33,408 nucleotides of DNA, taken from contig CAIWRR010000016.1 of assembly GCA_903915125.1 (NCBI GenBank), positions 1 through 33,408 of the forward strand, in the 5' to 3' direction. The notes under the pieces are model-generated. The model had not been told where the DNA came from. It ran no database searches and worked only from the letters and a program-made list of their open reading frames with translations. The translations under genes were made by a program, and so were the position numbers. This document shows, one piece after another, positions 7,641 through 15,408 of this stretch (its first letter is position 1; every line of letters starts with the position of its first letter). This DNA is from Candidatus Firestoneibacteriota bacterium (lineage in GTDB: Bacteria; Oederibacteriota; D2-FULL-39-29; CAIOVX01).

Positions 7641-8384
7641 TTATCTCCTTCTAAAACCCCTGTACCACAGGTACCAGGGGGATATTTTCCTCATAAATGT
7701 TCTTATGCTGTCATCTTTCTTTACATAAACCCTTCGCAAGTCAAACGGATCTTCCAAAACATATTTCGTCTCTGCCGATATTGAAACGCCAAACCTGTAA
7801 CCGGCTGCTCTGAGCGCCTCTTTAACACGGGCATTCCTGTCACCATACGGATAGATTAATGTGTTGACCGGCTGACCTGTCAGTTTTTCAATATCCTGCT
7901 TTGAAAAAGTCACTTCTTTTTCAAGTTCGTGCCCTTCCAATGCAGAAAGGAAGCTGTGCGTTTCGGAATGAGAAACAAATGAGAAACAACTCTTCGAGTA
8001 TTCCCTTACCAGCCCGGCATCAATTATCTTGTAATACTCCTTGCGAGCTTTCTGCCAGTCATCAAAACTGCCGATACAACCGGTAACCAGTCCTACAACC
8101 GCCTTTTGTCCGTTCTTTTGCAGCACCGGCATAACATTTTTCAGGGTTTCCGCATAGCCGTCGTCTATAGTAATGATAACCGGCTTTTCCGGCGGCTTGA
8201 CTTTTTCGTCATAAATATCCGCCAATTGTTTGAAATCGATGGTGGTATAACCTGCAGCAGAAAGCGCCGTTGTTTGCGCCACAAAAACATTCAGGCTCAG
8301 GAAAGAATTGTCTTCCGGCAAGACAGCGTCGCCGGCCGCTATATGATGATACATCAGAATAGGGATATCTTTTAAGTGCGCCAT
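7641..8384 (-). CDS. Polysaccharide deacetylase (NodB homology domain, CE4)
   Basis: This is a carbohydrate esterase 4 protein, likely removing N-acetyl groups from an LPS or core sugar, or acting on an intermediate. Motifs: PILMYHH near the N-terminus, ITIDDGYA (catalytic and metal-binding Asp pair), SHSETHSFL (metal-binding H-x3-H) and LIYPYGDRN (the conserved Y-P-x-G). No signal peptide is seen, so a cytoplasmic site of action is likely. At 247 aa it is a compact single domain. Its ATG lies 13 bases inside the end of the upstream GT2 gene. A gene of this type often follows a WaaE-like GT2 in LPS-core operons. Confidence 0.9.
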   Translation of the reverse strand: MAHLKDIPILMYHHIAAGDAVLPEDNSFLSLNVFVAQTTALSAAGYTTIDFKQLADIYDEKVKPPEKPVIITIDDGYAETLKNVMPVLQKNGQKAVVGLVTGCIGSFDDWQKARKEYYKIIDAGLVREYSKSCFSFVSHSETHSFLSALEGHELEKEVTFSKQDIEKLTGQPVNTLIYPYGDRNARVKEALRAAGYRFGVSISAETKYVLEDPFDLRRVYVKKDDSIRTFMRKISPWYLWYRGFRRR

Positions 8385-9148
8385 TTTAGCCCCTTTGTCT
8401 CATAACCACAAAGCTCTAACAACTTAAGCTCGCAAGTAAAGTAATAAAAAGCGGAAAGCGTATGAAAAATAAGACCATGCAGCCCGTCAAGCGCGCCTAA
8501 CTTCAGGAAATACCATTTAAAGAACCTGCTCGCCGGCCGGAAAAACAAGCCATAAACGCTCGGCTCTAAACCATTCTCCTTTCTGCCCTTTGCGTCTAAA
8601 TAGGTGTAGTTGTTGAATTTTCTGAGATAGCCGTAGAGGCTCTGATACGAATAATGTTCCAAGCAATTCTCAAGCCGTTTCTCAACCGCCCCGCCTTTAA
8701 GGTAAATCCCCTCATGCACCTGTCTCACGTTGAACATGAAGCGCCCTTTTCTCCTGTTAAAAAGGCGAAGGTGATAGTCCGGGTACTGACCTCCGTACTT
8801 AAGCCACTTTCCCAGGAAAAAGTTACGGATGGGGATAGCATAGCCTTCACCCGCTAAACGCAGGCTCTTAAGTTCCGCCCTCAAAGCAAAGGAGACTCTT
8901 TCATCGGCATCAAGACTGAGTACCCAATCATTCTTTGCCCTGTCAATTCCATAATTCTTTTGGTTAGCAAAGTTATCCCATTTGCGCGTAAACACCTTCT
9001 TCGTAAATTTCTTGGCAATCTTCACGGTGTTATCCGTACTGCCGGCATCCACAATTATTATTTCATCGGCGAAAGAAACGGAACGCAGGCAGTCATCAAG
9101 ATTCCGCTCCTCGTTCTTGGTTATCACTACAACGCTTATTTTTTCCAT
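8372..9148 (-). CDS. Glycosyltransferase family 2, WaaE/KdtX-like
   Basis: This is a probable LPS-core glycosyltransferase of the WaaE (beta-1,4-glucosyltransferase) group. Motifs: ISVVVITKNEERNLDDCL at the N-terminus, EIIIVDAGSTDNT, the metal-binding LSLDADERVS, and the family pattern IPIRNFFLGKWLKYGG followed by HLRLFNRRKGRF and VHEGI. At 258 aa it has the usual length for WaaE. The C-terminal 60 residues are aromatic-rich and may associate with the membrane. It overlaps the neighbours on both sides by 13 bases. It is also the intact reference against which the decayed GT2 domain in the neighbouring fusion gene can be aligned. Confidence 0.9.
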   Translation of the reverse strand: MEKISVVVITKNEERNLDDCLRSVSFADEIIIVDAGSTDNTVKIAKKFTKKVFTRKWDNFANQKNYGIDRAKNDWVLSLDADERVSFALRAELKSLRLAGEGYAIPIRNFFLGKWLKYGGQYPDYHLRLFNRRKGRFMFNVRQVHEGIYLKGGAVEKRLENCLEHYSYQSLYGYLRKFNNYTYLDAKGRKENGLEPSVYGLFFRPASRFFKWYFLKLGALDGLHGLIFHTLSAFYYFTCELKLLELCGYETKGLKWRT

Positions 9149-10539
9149 TTCAGGTATTCCTTGTATACATCCGCCGGCTTTATGATTTCAAGGCATTCAC
9201 GCCCTTCACAATTCTCTTTCCAGCAGGGCTTGCAAAACCTGTCCTTTGAAACCAGGTAATGCCCCTGTCCTTCTTTGTAAGGATGAAATATTACGGGCTC
9301 ATCCGGCCCGACAATGGTTATTGTTGCAGTACCGAGTGCCGCAGCCGCGTGCGAAAGGCCGGAATCATTTCCTATGTATAGGGCTGCGACTGAAAGCAGC
9401 CCTAAAACTTCCCTCAAGCCCAACAGCGGCAGTAAGACAGGTTCACTTTTTGCCAGCGAAGCCGTGATGGCAGACGAGACCGAGTTTGCGGGGTCTGCCA
9501 AGAGCAGCACCTTCACGTTCTTTTCGGATGATATTTTATCAACTAAAAGCGAAAAAGACTTTTCCGGCCAGATCTTATTTCGCTTGCTGGCCGATGGATT
9601 AATTATAATGACTTTAGTGTTTTTCCTTGCGCCATATTTTATTAGAAGCGCCCGCGCTTTTTTCTGCTCGTCAGCAGAAACCGATATTTTAGGCTGTGAA
9701 AATTGCGCCTTTAAACCAAATGCCCTGAGACAGTCCAAATCCCTTTCAGCTGCATTCTCGTATTCTTGAGGTTTCTTTACGCGCACCGAAGAAAAGTAAT
9801 TTCTTCCGTTATGATTGTTCACAGAGAGCAGTTTTGCGCCGGAAAGCCTGGCAAGCAAAGCCGATCTGAAACTTGCCTGTGAAACCAGCGCTATGTCGTA
9901 TTTATTTCTTCTGAGCTTAAGCAGCGTCCTAAAGAAACCTTCGTAAGCTATTGCAGTTGATATATTCGTATGTCCCGAAAGCAGACTGGCGCTCTCTTTT
10001 CTAACTACTGCATCAATTAAAACGCCTTTAAATGACTTCTTGAGCGCCTTAAAAAGCGGAGTCAGAAGTACTGTATCTCCTATACCTCTGAGCTTTACAA
10101 CAAGAATCCTCCTTATCCTGACTGAAGCGCGTATATCGGGAAAGCTCTTGTGGGTCAGGTAATCGCGTATTGGATTAGCAAGCGTTCCGGTTATGCCTTT
10201 TCCTCCCGCAAAAAACAACCTTGCGCTGCCCTTACAGACAAGCTTCCAGGTATCTCCGGTGTTTCTTATAATAGGAATCAGGTAAGCGTCCGGATTATTC
10301 CTGCCGGGAACTTTTTTCAATTCCTCAAACAATGTCCGTATTTCGCGTTTTAGCGGAATTGAGACTTCTTCGCCGGAATTCAGCCCCAGAAACCAGCCTG
10401 AAATTTTGCGTCCGGAAGTTCCACGGCCTTGCTTTACCACAACAATTTCCGAGGTCCAGCCGGCAACGCTGTTAACCGTCCGCGCCAGGCCTTCTTCATC
10501 TCCGTTTTGATTAATTATGGCGGTTATTCCGGTTTTCAT
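9136..10539 (-). CDS. Fusion: degenerate WaaE-like GT2 domain + GT9 glycosyltransferase
   Basis: The C-terminal part (about 143-467) is a full GT9 enzyme: RRILVVKLRGIGDTVLLTPL, IIINPSASKRNKIWPEK and LYIGNDSGLSHAAAALG, ending with the Cys cluster CKPCWKENCEGREC. The first about 135 residues look like a shortened WaaE-type GT2. GITAIINQNGDEEGLARTV parallels the GT2 opening, SEIVVVKQG parallels EIIIVDAG, and WFLGLNSGEEVSIPLKREI parallels WVLSLDADERVSFALRAEL in the neighbour gene. AYLIPIIRN and ARLFFAGGKG parallel IPIRN and LRLFNRRKG. The metal-binding DxD is lost (NSGEE, residues 54-58), so this domain is unlikely to be catalytic and may bind acceptor or partner. The fusion sits directly upstream of the intact WaaE-like gene, overlapping it by 13 bases. 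Confidence 0.85.
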   Translation of the reverse strand: MKTGITAIINQNGDEEGLARTVNSVAGWTSEIVVVKQGRGTSGRKISGWFLGLNSGEEVSIPLKREIRTLFEELKKVPGRNNPDAYLIPIIRNTGDTWKLVCKGSARLFFAGGKGITGTLANPIRDYLTHKSFPDIRASVRIRRILVVKLRGIGDTVLLTPLFKALKKSFKGVLIDAVVRKESASLLSGHTNISTAIAYEGFFRTLLKLRRNKYDIALVSQASFRSALLARLSGAKLLSVNNHNGRNYFSSVRVKKPQEYENAAERDLDCLRAFGLKAQFSQPKISVSADEQKKARALLIKYGARKNTKVIIINPSASKRNKIWPEKSFSLLVDKISSEKNVKVLLLADPANSVSSAITASLAKSEPVLLPLLGLREVLGLLSVAALYIGNDSGLSHAAAALGTATITIVGPDEPVIFHPYKEGQGHYLVSKDRFCKPCWKENCEGRECLEIIKPADVYKEYLKWKK

Positions 10540-11603
10540 TTATATTTTTGCTCCGCGAGCAATTTTTCCGCCGCCGCAACAACTTCAACAACCCCAGTAT
10601 CAGCGCATTTTCTTCCGCTTAAGATCTCCAACTTGGGATTATCGCCGGGCGCCCACCTGCTGTAATCGCTTTTCCCGTAGATTCCCACAACTGGCGTTCC
10701 GGCAGCCATGGCGATATGTACCGGCCCTGTGTCGCCGCAAATAAACAGATTCATTCTTTTATAAATTGCAGCCCAACCTGTGATAGAGGAAGGTTTTAAT
10801 ACAGGCACATTCCCGCCGAGCGAAGAATTAAGCCTGCTCGATAACCCGCTTTCTCCTGGCCCTTCGCTTATCACAAGCTTAGCGCCGTGTTTTTCGCGCA
10901 AGATGGAGGCCGCCGACGAAAAAGAGTCCAAAGGCCAGCGTCTTGGTTTTCTCTTGGAGCCCGGATGCAGTCCCACAACCAAATCCTTAATTTCCAGGCC
11001 ATGCCGCGCGTAAAACTTCCCCGCCTCCGCCGCTTCATCAGCGGAGATAAAAAGTGATGGTTTTGAATATGAAGACTTAAAACCTGCTTTTTCCAAAAGT
11101 TCTATATTCCTGCGCGCTTCGTATTTCCCTTGCGGGTCCTTCTCAACCTCAATATTGTAGAAAGCGTCAGTGTATTTATCTTTGAAACCGGCCCGTATAG
11201 CGGCCCCTGATTTGTAACATGCAAGAGCGCTTGAAAGATCAAAATCATAGGTTAATACTACAGCCGCGTCATACCCGGAAGAAACCGATTTAGCGTAATC
11301 TTTGCTCCCGTATTCTATTACATTGTCTATATACGGGTTGTTCTTTAGAACCCCCCGGCTGTACCTGTTTAGAAGCACAGTCACGCTGGAACCGGGTATA
11401 TTTTTTTTTATACTCTCAAAGACAGGAGTAGAAAGGAGCATATCTCCAACACGGTCAAGCCTTATAATGAGGAATTTCTTAGCTGCATCCGTAGAGGTTG
11501 GCGCGGGTTTGGAATGCGTTCCAACGGCCTTAATGATGAATGCCGCTGTTTTAGCCAGGGCGTGTCTGTATTTAGCCCTGATTATAGAAGTGTGGAACTT
11601 CAA
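10536..11603 (-). CDS. Glycosyltransferase family 9 (heptosyltransferase-like)
   Basis: This is the fourth GT9 of the LPS-core operon. It has the GT9 signature KKFLIIRLDRVGDMLLSTPV (about residue 42), VVGLHPGSKRKPRRWPLD and LFICGDTGPVHIAMAAGTPV (the G-D-T/S-G-x-x-H-x-A donor motif). About 40 basic and hydrophobic residues precede the domain. Unlike its three sisters it ends after GRKCADTG and lacks the four-Cys tail. The start is a TTG, with AGAGG five bases upstream overlapping the stop codon of the preceding GT2; no in-frame ATG lies nearby. It overlaps the downstream gene by four bases. Confidence 0.88.
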   Translation of the reverse strand: MKFHTSIIRAKYRHALAKTAAFIIKAVGTHSKPAPTSTDAAKKFLIIRLDRVGDMLLSTPVFESIKKNIPGSSVTVLLNRYSRGVLKNNPYIDNVIEYGSKDYAKSVSSGYDAAVVLTYDFDLSSALACYKSGAAIRAGFKDKYTDAFYNIEVEKDPQGKYEARRNIELLEKAGFKSSYSKPSLFISADEAAEAGKFYARHGLEIKDLVVGLHPGSKRKPRRWPLDSFSSAASILREKHGAKLVISEGPGESGLSSRLNSSLGGNVPVLKPSSITGWAAIYKRMNLFICGDTGPVHIAMAAGTPVVGIYGKSDYSRWAPGDNPKLEILSGRKCADTGVVEVVAAAEKLLAEQKYK

Positions 11604-11605
11604 GT

Positions 11606-12346
11606 TTACCTCTTAGCCGAAAAGATGCGAAACCTGCCAAGCCGCGACTTTTGGAGAAGATAACGCAGCAAGCTCCAGAGGGTCTGAAGCCCGTAAACCA
11701 CGCTATTTTTGAAGCTAATTGAGGAAGAATCCTTCAGGTATTTTGTCGGGCAAGGTATCTCTTTTATCTTCATCCCGTAAAAAACTGTCTGGACTATTAC
11801 CTCAGTGTCAAAAACAAAGTTCTCGGAGTTATTCATAAATGGTATATTTTCAAGTAAACGCCTGCTATAGGCCCTGTAGCCGGTATGAAATTCCGAGAGC
11901 TTTAGTCCCAGAAAAATATTTTCTGTTATTGTCAGAAACCTGTTGCTGATGTATTTGTAGAAAGGCATACCTCCGGAAAGAGCAGTTCCTGAAAGCAGCC
12001 TTGAAGCCAGCACAAGATCAGCCTGCCCTTCTGCTATCGGCCTTACTATCTCGGGTATTAGCTTGGGGTCATATTGATAATCGGGATGAAGCATTACCAC
12101 AATATCAGCATTGTTCTTAAGCGCTTCAGTATAACAAGTCTTCTGGTTGCCGCCATAACCTCTGTTTTCCGGATGCACAAATACTAAAATCCCTAGTTCT
12201 CTTGCTTTTTTGACCGTTTCATCATGAGACGCGTCGTCAACGAGTATTATACCGTCAACAGCGTCTTTAGGTATGTCATTATATGTTATTTCAAGTGTTT
12301 TTGCCGCGTTATAGGCCGGCATAACAACCACAACTCTTGGTTTCAT
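11606..12346 (-). CDS. Glycosyltransferase family 2 (DPM1-like)
   Basis: This inverting GT2 enzyme resembles dolichyl/polyprenyl-phosphate mannosyltransferases. Motifs: VVVMPAYNAAKTLE, GIILVDDASHDET (nucleotide-binding Asp residues), the metal-site equivalent VMLHPDYQYDP and FHTGYRAYSRRLL. At 246 aa it has no long C-terminal membrane domain, so it probably works at the inner face of the membrane. It is the first gene of the LPS-core operon. No Shine-Dalgarno is visible before its ATG, and the predicted -10 box ends seven bases upstream, which suggests a leaderless message. Confidence 0.9.
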   Translation of the reverse strand: MKPRVVVVMPAYNAAKTLEITYNDIPKDAVDGIILVDDASHDETVKKARELGILVFVHPENRGYGGNQKTCYTEALKNNADIVVMLHPDYQYDPKLIPEIVRPIAEGQADLVLASRLLSGTALSGGMPFYKYISNRFLTITENIFLGLKLSEFHTGYRAYSRRLLENIPFMNNSENFVFDTEVIVQTVFYGMKIKEIPCPTKYLKDSSSISFKNSVVYGLQTLWSLLRYLLQKSRLGRFRIFSAKR

Positions 12347-12352
12347 AAAACA

Positions 12353-12381
12353 ATTTTAGCACAAACAGGTGTTTGAGTAAA
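12353..12381 (-). promoter_or_regulatory. Candidate promoter of the LPS-core operon
   Basis: On the minus strand, TTTACT (12376-12381), a 17-base spacer and TAAAAT (12353-12358). The distance to the ATG at 12346 implies transcription starting at or very near the start codon. The rest of 12347-12491 holds only the terminator listed separately. Confidence 0.5.
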
Positions 12382-12453
12382 GGGGTTATGAGATAAGCTC
12401 TGACAGGATTGATCCAAAATGACAATTCTTTTTAAGCTGCCTTGTATAAAATA

Positions 12454-12476
12454 AAGGCCCCGTTTACCGGGGCCTT
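12454..12476 (-). terminator. Rho-independent terminator after the PorV-like gene
   Basis: A perfect 9-base-pair stem, AAGGCCCCG/CGGGGCCTT, with a 5-base loop sits 16 bases after the stop at 12492. It is preceded by T7 and followed by TATTTTATA on the minus strand. It closes the two-gene unit 15181-12492. Confidence 0.88.
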
Positions 12477-12491
12477 AAAAAAACGCCTCAA

Positions 12492-13415
12492 CTATAGGTT
12501 GAAGGCAGGCCTTGGCTCTGTAATGCATATTGAGAACCTATGCGTGCCTGCGCCTTCTATATACATAAGCGGCATAGTGAACGAGTAATCAAACCTTGCA
12601 TCCAATATTTTTGAGGGCAAATAGAAACTGAAACCTAGGCCAACGTTTAGGTAACTGTTATTTCCGTATCCAACACCGCCTCTAAACCCCAGCTCTGAAT
12701 TGCCTGCGCCGAGTTCCTTTAGCAGGCCTGAATCCAGCCAGTATTCACCGCCGCCTTTAATCTTTGCGTCGTCGCCGTTCAAGTCTCCTTCAAGAGAGAC
12801 AATAAGGCTCTTGTCTATCTTGTACCTGCCGCCAATCCTTAGGTTCATTGGGACAGGATCGGAACTCCCAACGTTAATATCAGGAACATTTAAGTTTTCA
12901 ATCGAGGCGCCTACAGCTATTTCCTCTGTAAGTTTCCCGAAGAAAGATGCGTCTAATCCCAAACCCGCGGCGGAAGTCGATGAGAAAAAAGGATTCCCTG
13001 CCGCTATAGAGTCAAGGGTGTATGATTTTGAAAGCAGTTTTAGCGCCACTCCAACAGTGTACTGTTTGGTAATTGGATAGGCATAGCCGACCTTCAGCGT
13101 GCTTTCCGAATATGCGGACGCCGCAGAAAGGCCTAACCAGCTTACACCTATAACTCCGTTACCGGGGATAGGCACAACAATGGCCGCAAAGCTTTCGCTG
13201 AGCCCTTCCATATACCCCGTGTAAGTAGCAGTTGAAGAGATAACCTTTATTTGAATCATACCGGCAGGATTATAATACATGGCGTTTGCGTCATCGGATA
13301 TGGCAACAAAAGCTTCGCCAAGCCCTGTAGGCCTTGCGCCCTGGCCAGAGTCAAAAAAGGCCGCATGCGCAACAGCCGATACCAGAAGCATTGCCGCTAA
13401 GACTAATTTTTTCAT
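12492..13415 (-). CDS. PorV/PorQ-like outer-membrane beta-barrel protein
   Basis: This is a predicted outer-membrane barrel of the PorV/PorQ (UPF0164) type. In type IX secretion systems PorV shuttles cargo at the cell surface. A signal peptide (MKKLVLAAMLLVSAVAHA) is followed by the family signature GARPTGLGEAFVAISDDANA and MYYNPAGMIQ (D-D-x-x-A-x-x-x-N-P-A-G). Repeated amphipathic strands follow, ending in aromatic-flanked strands. At 307 aa it fits the smaller members. GGAGGAG lies five bases before the ATG. It follows the gene for a secreted protein with a FlgD-like end, which supports a secretion-linked role. Without other type IX genes in the window, this role is inferred. Confidence 0.8.
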   Translation of the reverse strand: MKKLVLAAMLLVSAVAHAAFFDSGQGARPTGLGEAFVAISDDANAMYYNPAGMIQIKVISSTATYTGYMEGLSESFAAIVVPIPGNGVIGVSWLGLSAASAYSESTLKVGYAYPITKQYTVGVALKLLSKSYTLDSIAAGNPFFSSTSAAGLGLDASFFGKLTEEIAVGASIENLNVPDINVGSSDPVPMNLRIGGRYKIDKSLIVSLEGDLNGDDAKIKGGGEYWLDSGLLKELGAGNSELGFRGGVGYGNNSYLNVGLGFSFYLPSKILDARFDYSFTMPLMYIEGAGTHRFSICITEPRPAFNL

Positions 13416-13435
13416 AAAAACTCCTCCGTATTAGA

Positions 13436-15181
13436 CTATTTCGCCAGGACTACGGTTCCTTTACCTGCAACCGTGCTGCCCACTTTTATCTGCCAGACAT
13501 AAACCCCTCCGTCCACAACTTTGCCGGAATTGTTCTTGCCGTCCCAGGTTATTGTACTGCTCAAGGCGCCGGAATTCCAAACTACAGATGTATTCCCGGC
13601 ATTCAAATTCGCCACAAGCGTGCCGTTAGGTTTATAAATAAGCATTGAGACGTCCTCATTTATTTGGTTGAAAACCGAGAAAGACGCCTTGGAATAGGAA
13701 GCTCCTCCGGTTGGTGTAAAAGGATTGTTGGATATTTTTATTCCGGAATGGGGAGCACCGGAAACTTCATCAGCCAAAACTAACGGGGTCTCCGTTAATG
13801 TGCTTGCAGATGTATAAACATTTGCCGTAACCGTATAGTAGTAAATCACTCCGTTGGTGACTGAGATGTCCGCAAAATTCTGGGAAACTGTTGTTGTTAA
13901 CGCAGTCCCGTAAGTTTTTGAAGAAGTTCCCCTGTAAATATTATAGGATGCTACTTCCCCTGTTTTTGCGTCTGAGTTAAACGAGATATCCATACGCCCG
14001 TCTCCGGCAGTAGCAACGATTGAATACGGGAGCGGTTTAACAATAAGATTCGTGAAATACACCGTGGCATCTGCAGTAGCAGAACCGGCCAGAAAACCTA
14101 TCCTGCCCGCGATAGAACCCGTTTCCTGAAAGCTGTAGTCCGCCGAACTCCAGGTAGCGCCGCCGTCAATAGAATGATAGCATGACAGTACCCCGCTTTT
14201 TGAAACAACTTTCAGGGAGTAAGTAAAATTTGTTGCCGAGGTAGTGGTTGTAGCGGCAGCAGTTGAGGTCGCGTTTACCAGCGCCGAACCATTATACTTT
14301 TTAATTTCAAAACCCCTGGTTTGCGCGTTAAAGTTATAGAGGTAATAACTTGAATCCACCACGCTTTGATTAACAACCAGTCCTGCGTACTGCGCGTTTG
14401 CCGACTGCACATTCACATCTACGGTCGCAATAAAATCCCTATAGAATTTATTCAACAAAAGTTGAGGTTTGGCTATATCACAGTTGCCGTTCTGTCTGTA
14501 AACTTTTGTGCCGCCGTTGTTGTAGATAGACCAGACACCGCTGTCTTCATTCCATACGCCATTCGTAGTATTGCTGGCGCTAACTACCCTCAGGTCGTCA
14601 ATTCTGATAGCAGTACAGGTTGCCCCTCCGGTCGGCGTAAAAAACTCCACGCTCCAGGCCGATATTGCCGTCGAATCGACACTAAGCGGCCAAGAAAGCA
14701 GGCTTACTTTGAAATAATTCCAAGTATTTGTGGCAAGGCTCGAACCTACCGGAACCGATGTAGAAACTGTAGTATTGTTGCCGCCAATGCTAAAAGTTGA
14801 GTCAGAACTGATATTTGCAGTTGCTCTGTTCCATAACGCGCCGAATGAAGGCAGGTAATACCAGAACTGAAGTGAACCCGTTGTCAGCAATGACATGTTA
14901 ATTGAAGCTATACCGGATCTGATAACCTGAGTAGTCGAATTTGTGCCCCCGGTTTTATCCCACCTAATTGACGTTCCGCCATCCCTGAACTGAACCGCGT
15001 CAACAGTGATATTGGAAGTGTCCGTTCCGGCAGCGGAAACTACGGTCGAGGAAGTAGTTACATTGTTGCAAGGATCAATAACCTTATAAAAAGATTCATA
15101 ACCTGTGAAGTCATCATAATATCCCTGGACAGGGCTGAATACGAAGAGCAAAACAGGAAGCAAGAATAGATATTTTCTCAT
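13436..15181 (-). CDS. Secreted multidomain protein with FlgD-like C-terminal domain
   Basis: This is an exported protein of unknown target. After a signal peptide (KYLFLLPVLLFVFSPVQG) come an N-terminal beta-sandwich region (about 25-205), a concanavalin/LamG-like region (about 210-385, with FEIKKYNG and CYHSIDGGATW), an FN3-like segment (about 388-475, DISFNSDAKTGEVASYNIYRG) and a FlgD-Ig-like end (about 485-581). The last part shows NPFTPTGG, TITWDGKNNSGKVVDGGVY and a final short strand. FlgD-like ends of this kind often act as C-terminal sorting domains in lineages with type IX-like secretion. Composition is rich in Thr, Ser and Asn, unlike the neighbouring enzymes. It is co-transcribed with the PorV-like gene 20 bases downstream and has its own promoter. 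The start is preceded by GGGGG at normal spacing. Confidence 0.82.
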   Translation of the reverse strand: MRKYLFLLPVLLFVFSPVQGYYDDFTGYESFYKVIDPCNNVTTSSTVVSAAGTDTSNITVDAVQFRDGGTSIRWDKTGGTNSTTQVIRSGIASINMSLLTTGSLQFWYYLPSFGALWNRATANISSDSTFSIGGNNTTVSTSVPVGSSLATNTWNYFKVSLLSWPLSVDSTAISAWSVEFFTPTGGATCTAIRIDDLRVVSASNTTNGVWNEDSGVWSIYNNGGTKVYRQNGNCDIAKPQLLLNKFYRDFIATVDVNVQSANAQYAGLVVNQSVVDSSYYLYNFNAQTRGFEIKKYNGSALVNATSTAAATTTTSATNFTYSLKVVSKSGVLSCYHSIDGGATWSSADYSFQETGSIAGRIGFLAGSATADATVYFTNLIVKPLPYSIVATAGDGRMDISFNSDAKTGEVASYNIYRGTSSKTYGTALTTTVSQNFADISVTNGVIYYYTVTANVYTSASTLTETPLVLADEVSGAPHSGIKISNNPFTPTGGASYSKASFSVFNQINEDVSMLIYKPNGTLVANLNAGNTSVVWNSGALSSTITWDGKNNSGKVVDGGVYVWQIKVGSTVAGKGTVVLAK

Positions 15182-15201
15182 ACAATACCCCCTAACTGTA
15201 T

Positions 15202-15213
15202 ACCCTTTCGGGT
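15202..15213 (-). other. GAAA-tetraloop hairpin in the leader of the secreted-protein mRNA
   Basis: On the minus strand ACCC-GAAA-GGGT forms a short stem with a stable tetraloop 20 bases before the ATG and just ahead of the GGGGG ribosome site. It may stabilise the mRNA 5' end or tune translation. It is too short to call a riboswitch. Confidence 0.35.
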
Positions 15214-15273
15214 TGATATATTAGTATCTGTTTGCCTATTTTTGTTCACTTTTTGAGGCGTTTTGCGGTCTTC

Positions 15274-15302
15274 ATTATCCTATATTTACCCTGCTAAGTC
15301 AA
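15274..15302 (-). promoter_or_regulatory. Promoter of the FlgD-domain protein / PorV-like unit
   Basis: TTGACT (15297-15302), a 17-base spacer and GATAAT (15274-15279) on the minus strand, each 5 of 6 to consensus. It predicts a leader of about 86 bases. The sequence between this promoter and the HAD stop (15303-15408) holds GC-rich inverted repeats, such as CCGGC/GCCGG at 15303-15321, but no gene. Confidence 0.65.
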
Positions 15303-15408
15303 CCGGCATTAGCCTCGCCGGCAGCTTTGCGGCCTGGCTGGCATACTGCAATAAATGGCCGGGCGGGTTTTGGCATAAGAGCCTAAAAGGGATCCGCCAA
15401 ACCTGAGT

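Noticed and set aside
7657-7680. A 10-base-pair hairpin (CCCCTGTACC/GGTACCAGGGG) read as a terminator.
   Set aside because: It lies inside the C-terminal codons of the deacetylase, has no U-tract, and the next gene follows at once.
15303-15408. A c-di-GMP-I riboswitch, suggested by CGCAAAGC and GGCTAA.
   Set aside because: The essential GGCAAACC half and GAAA-loop arm are not in the right order, and the predicted promoter lies downstream.
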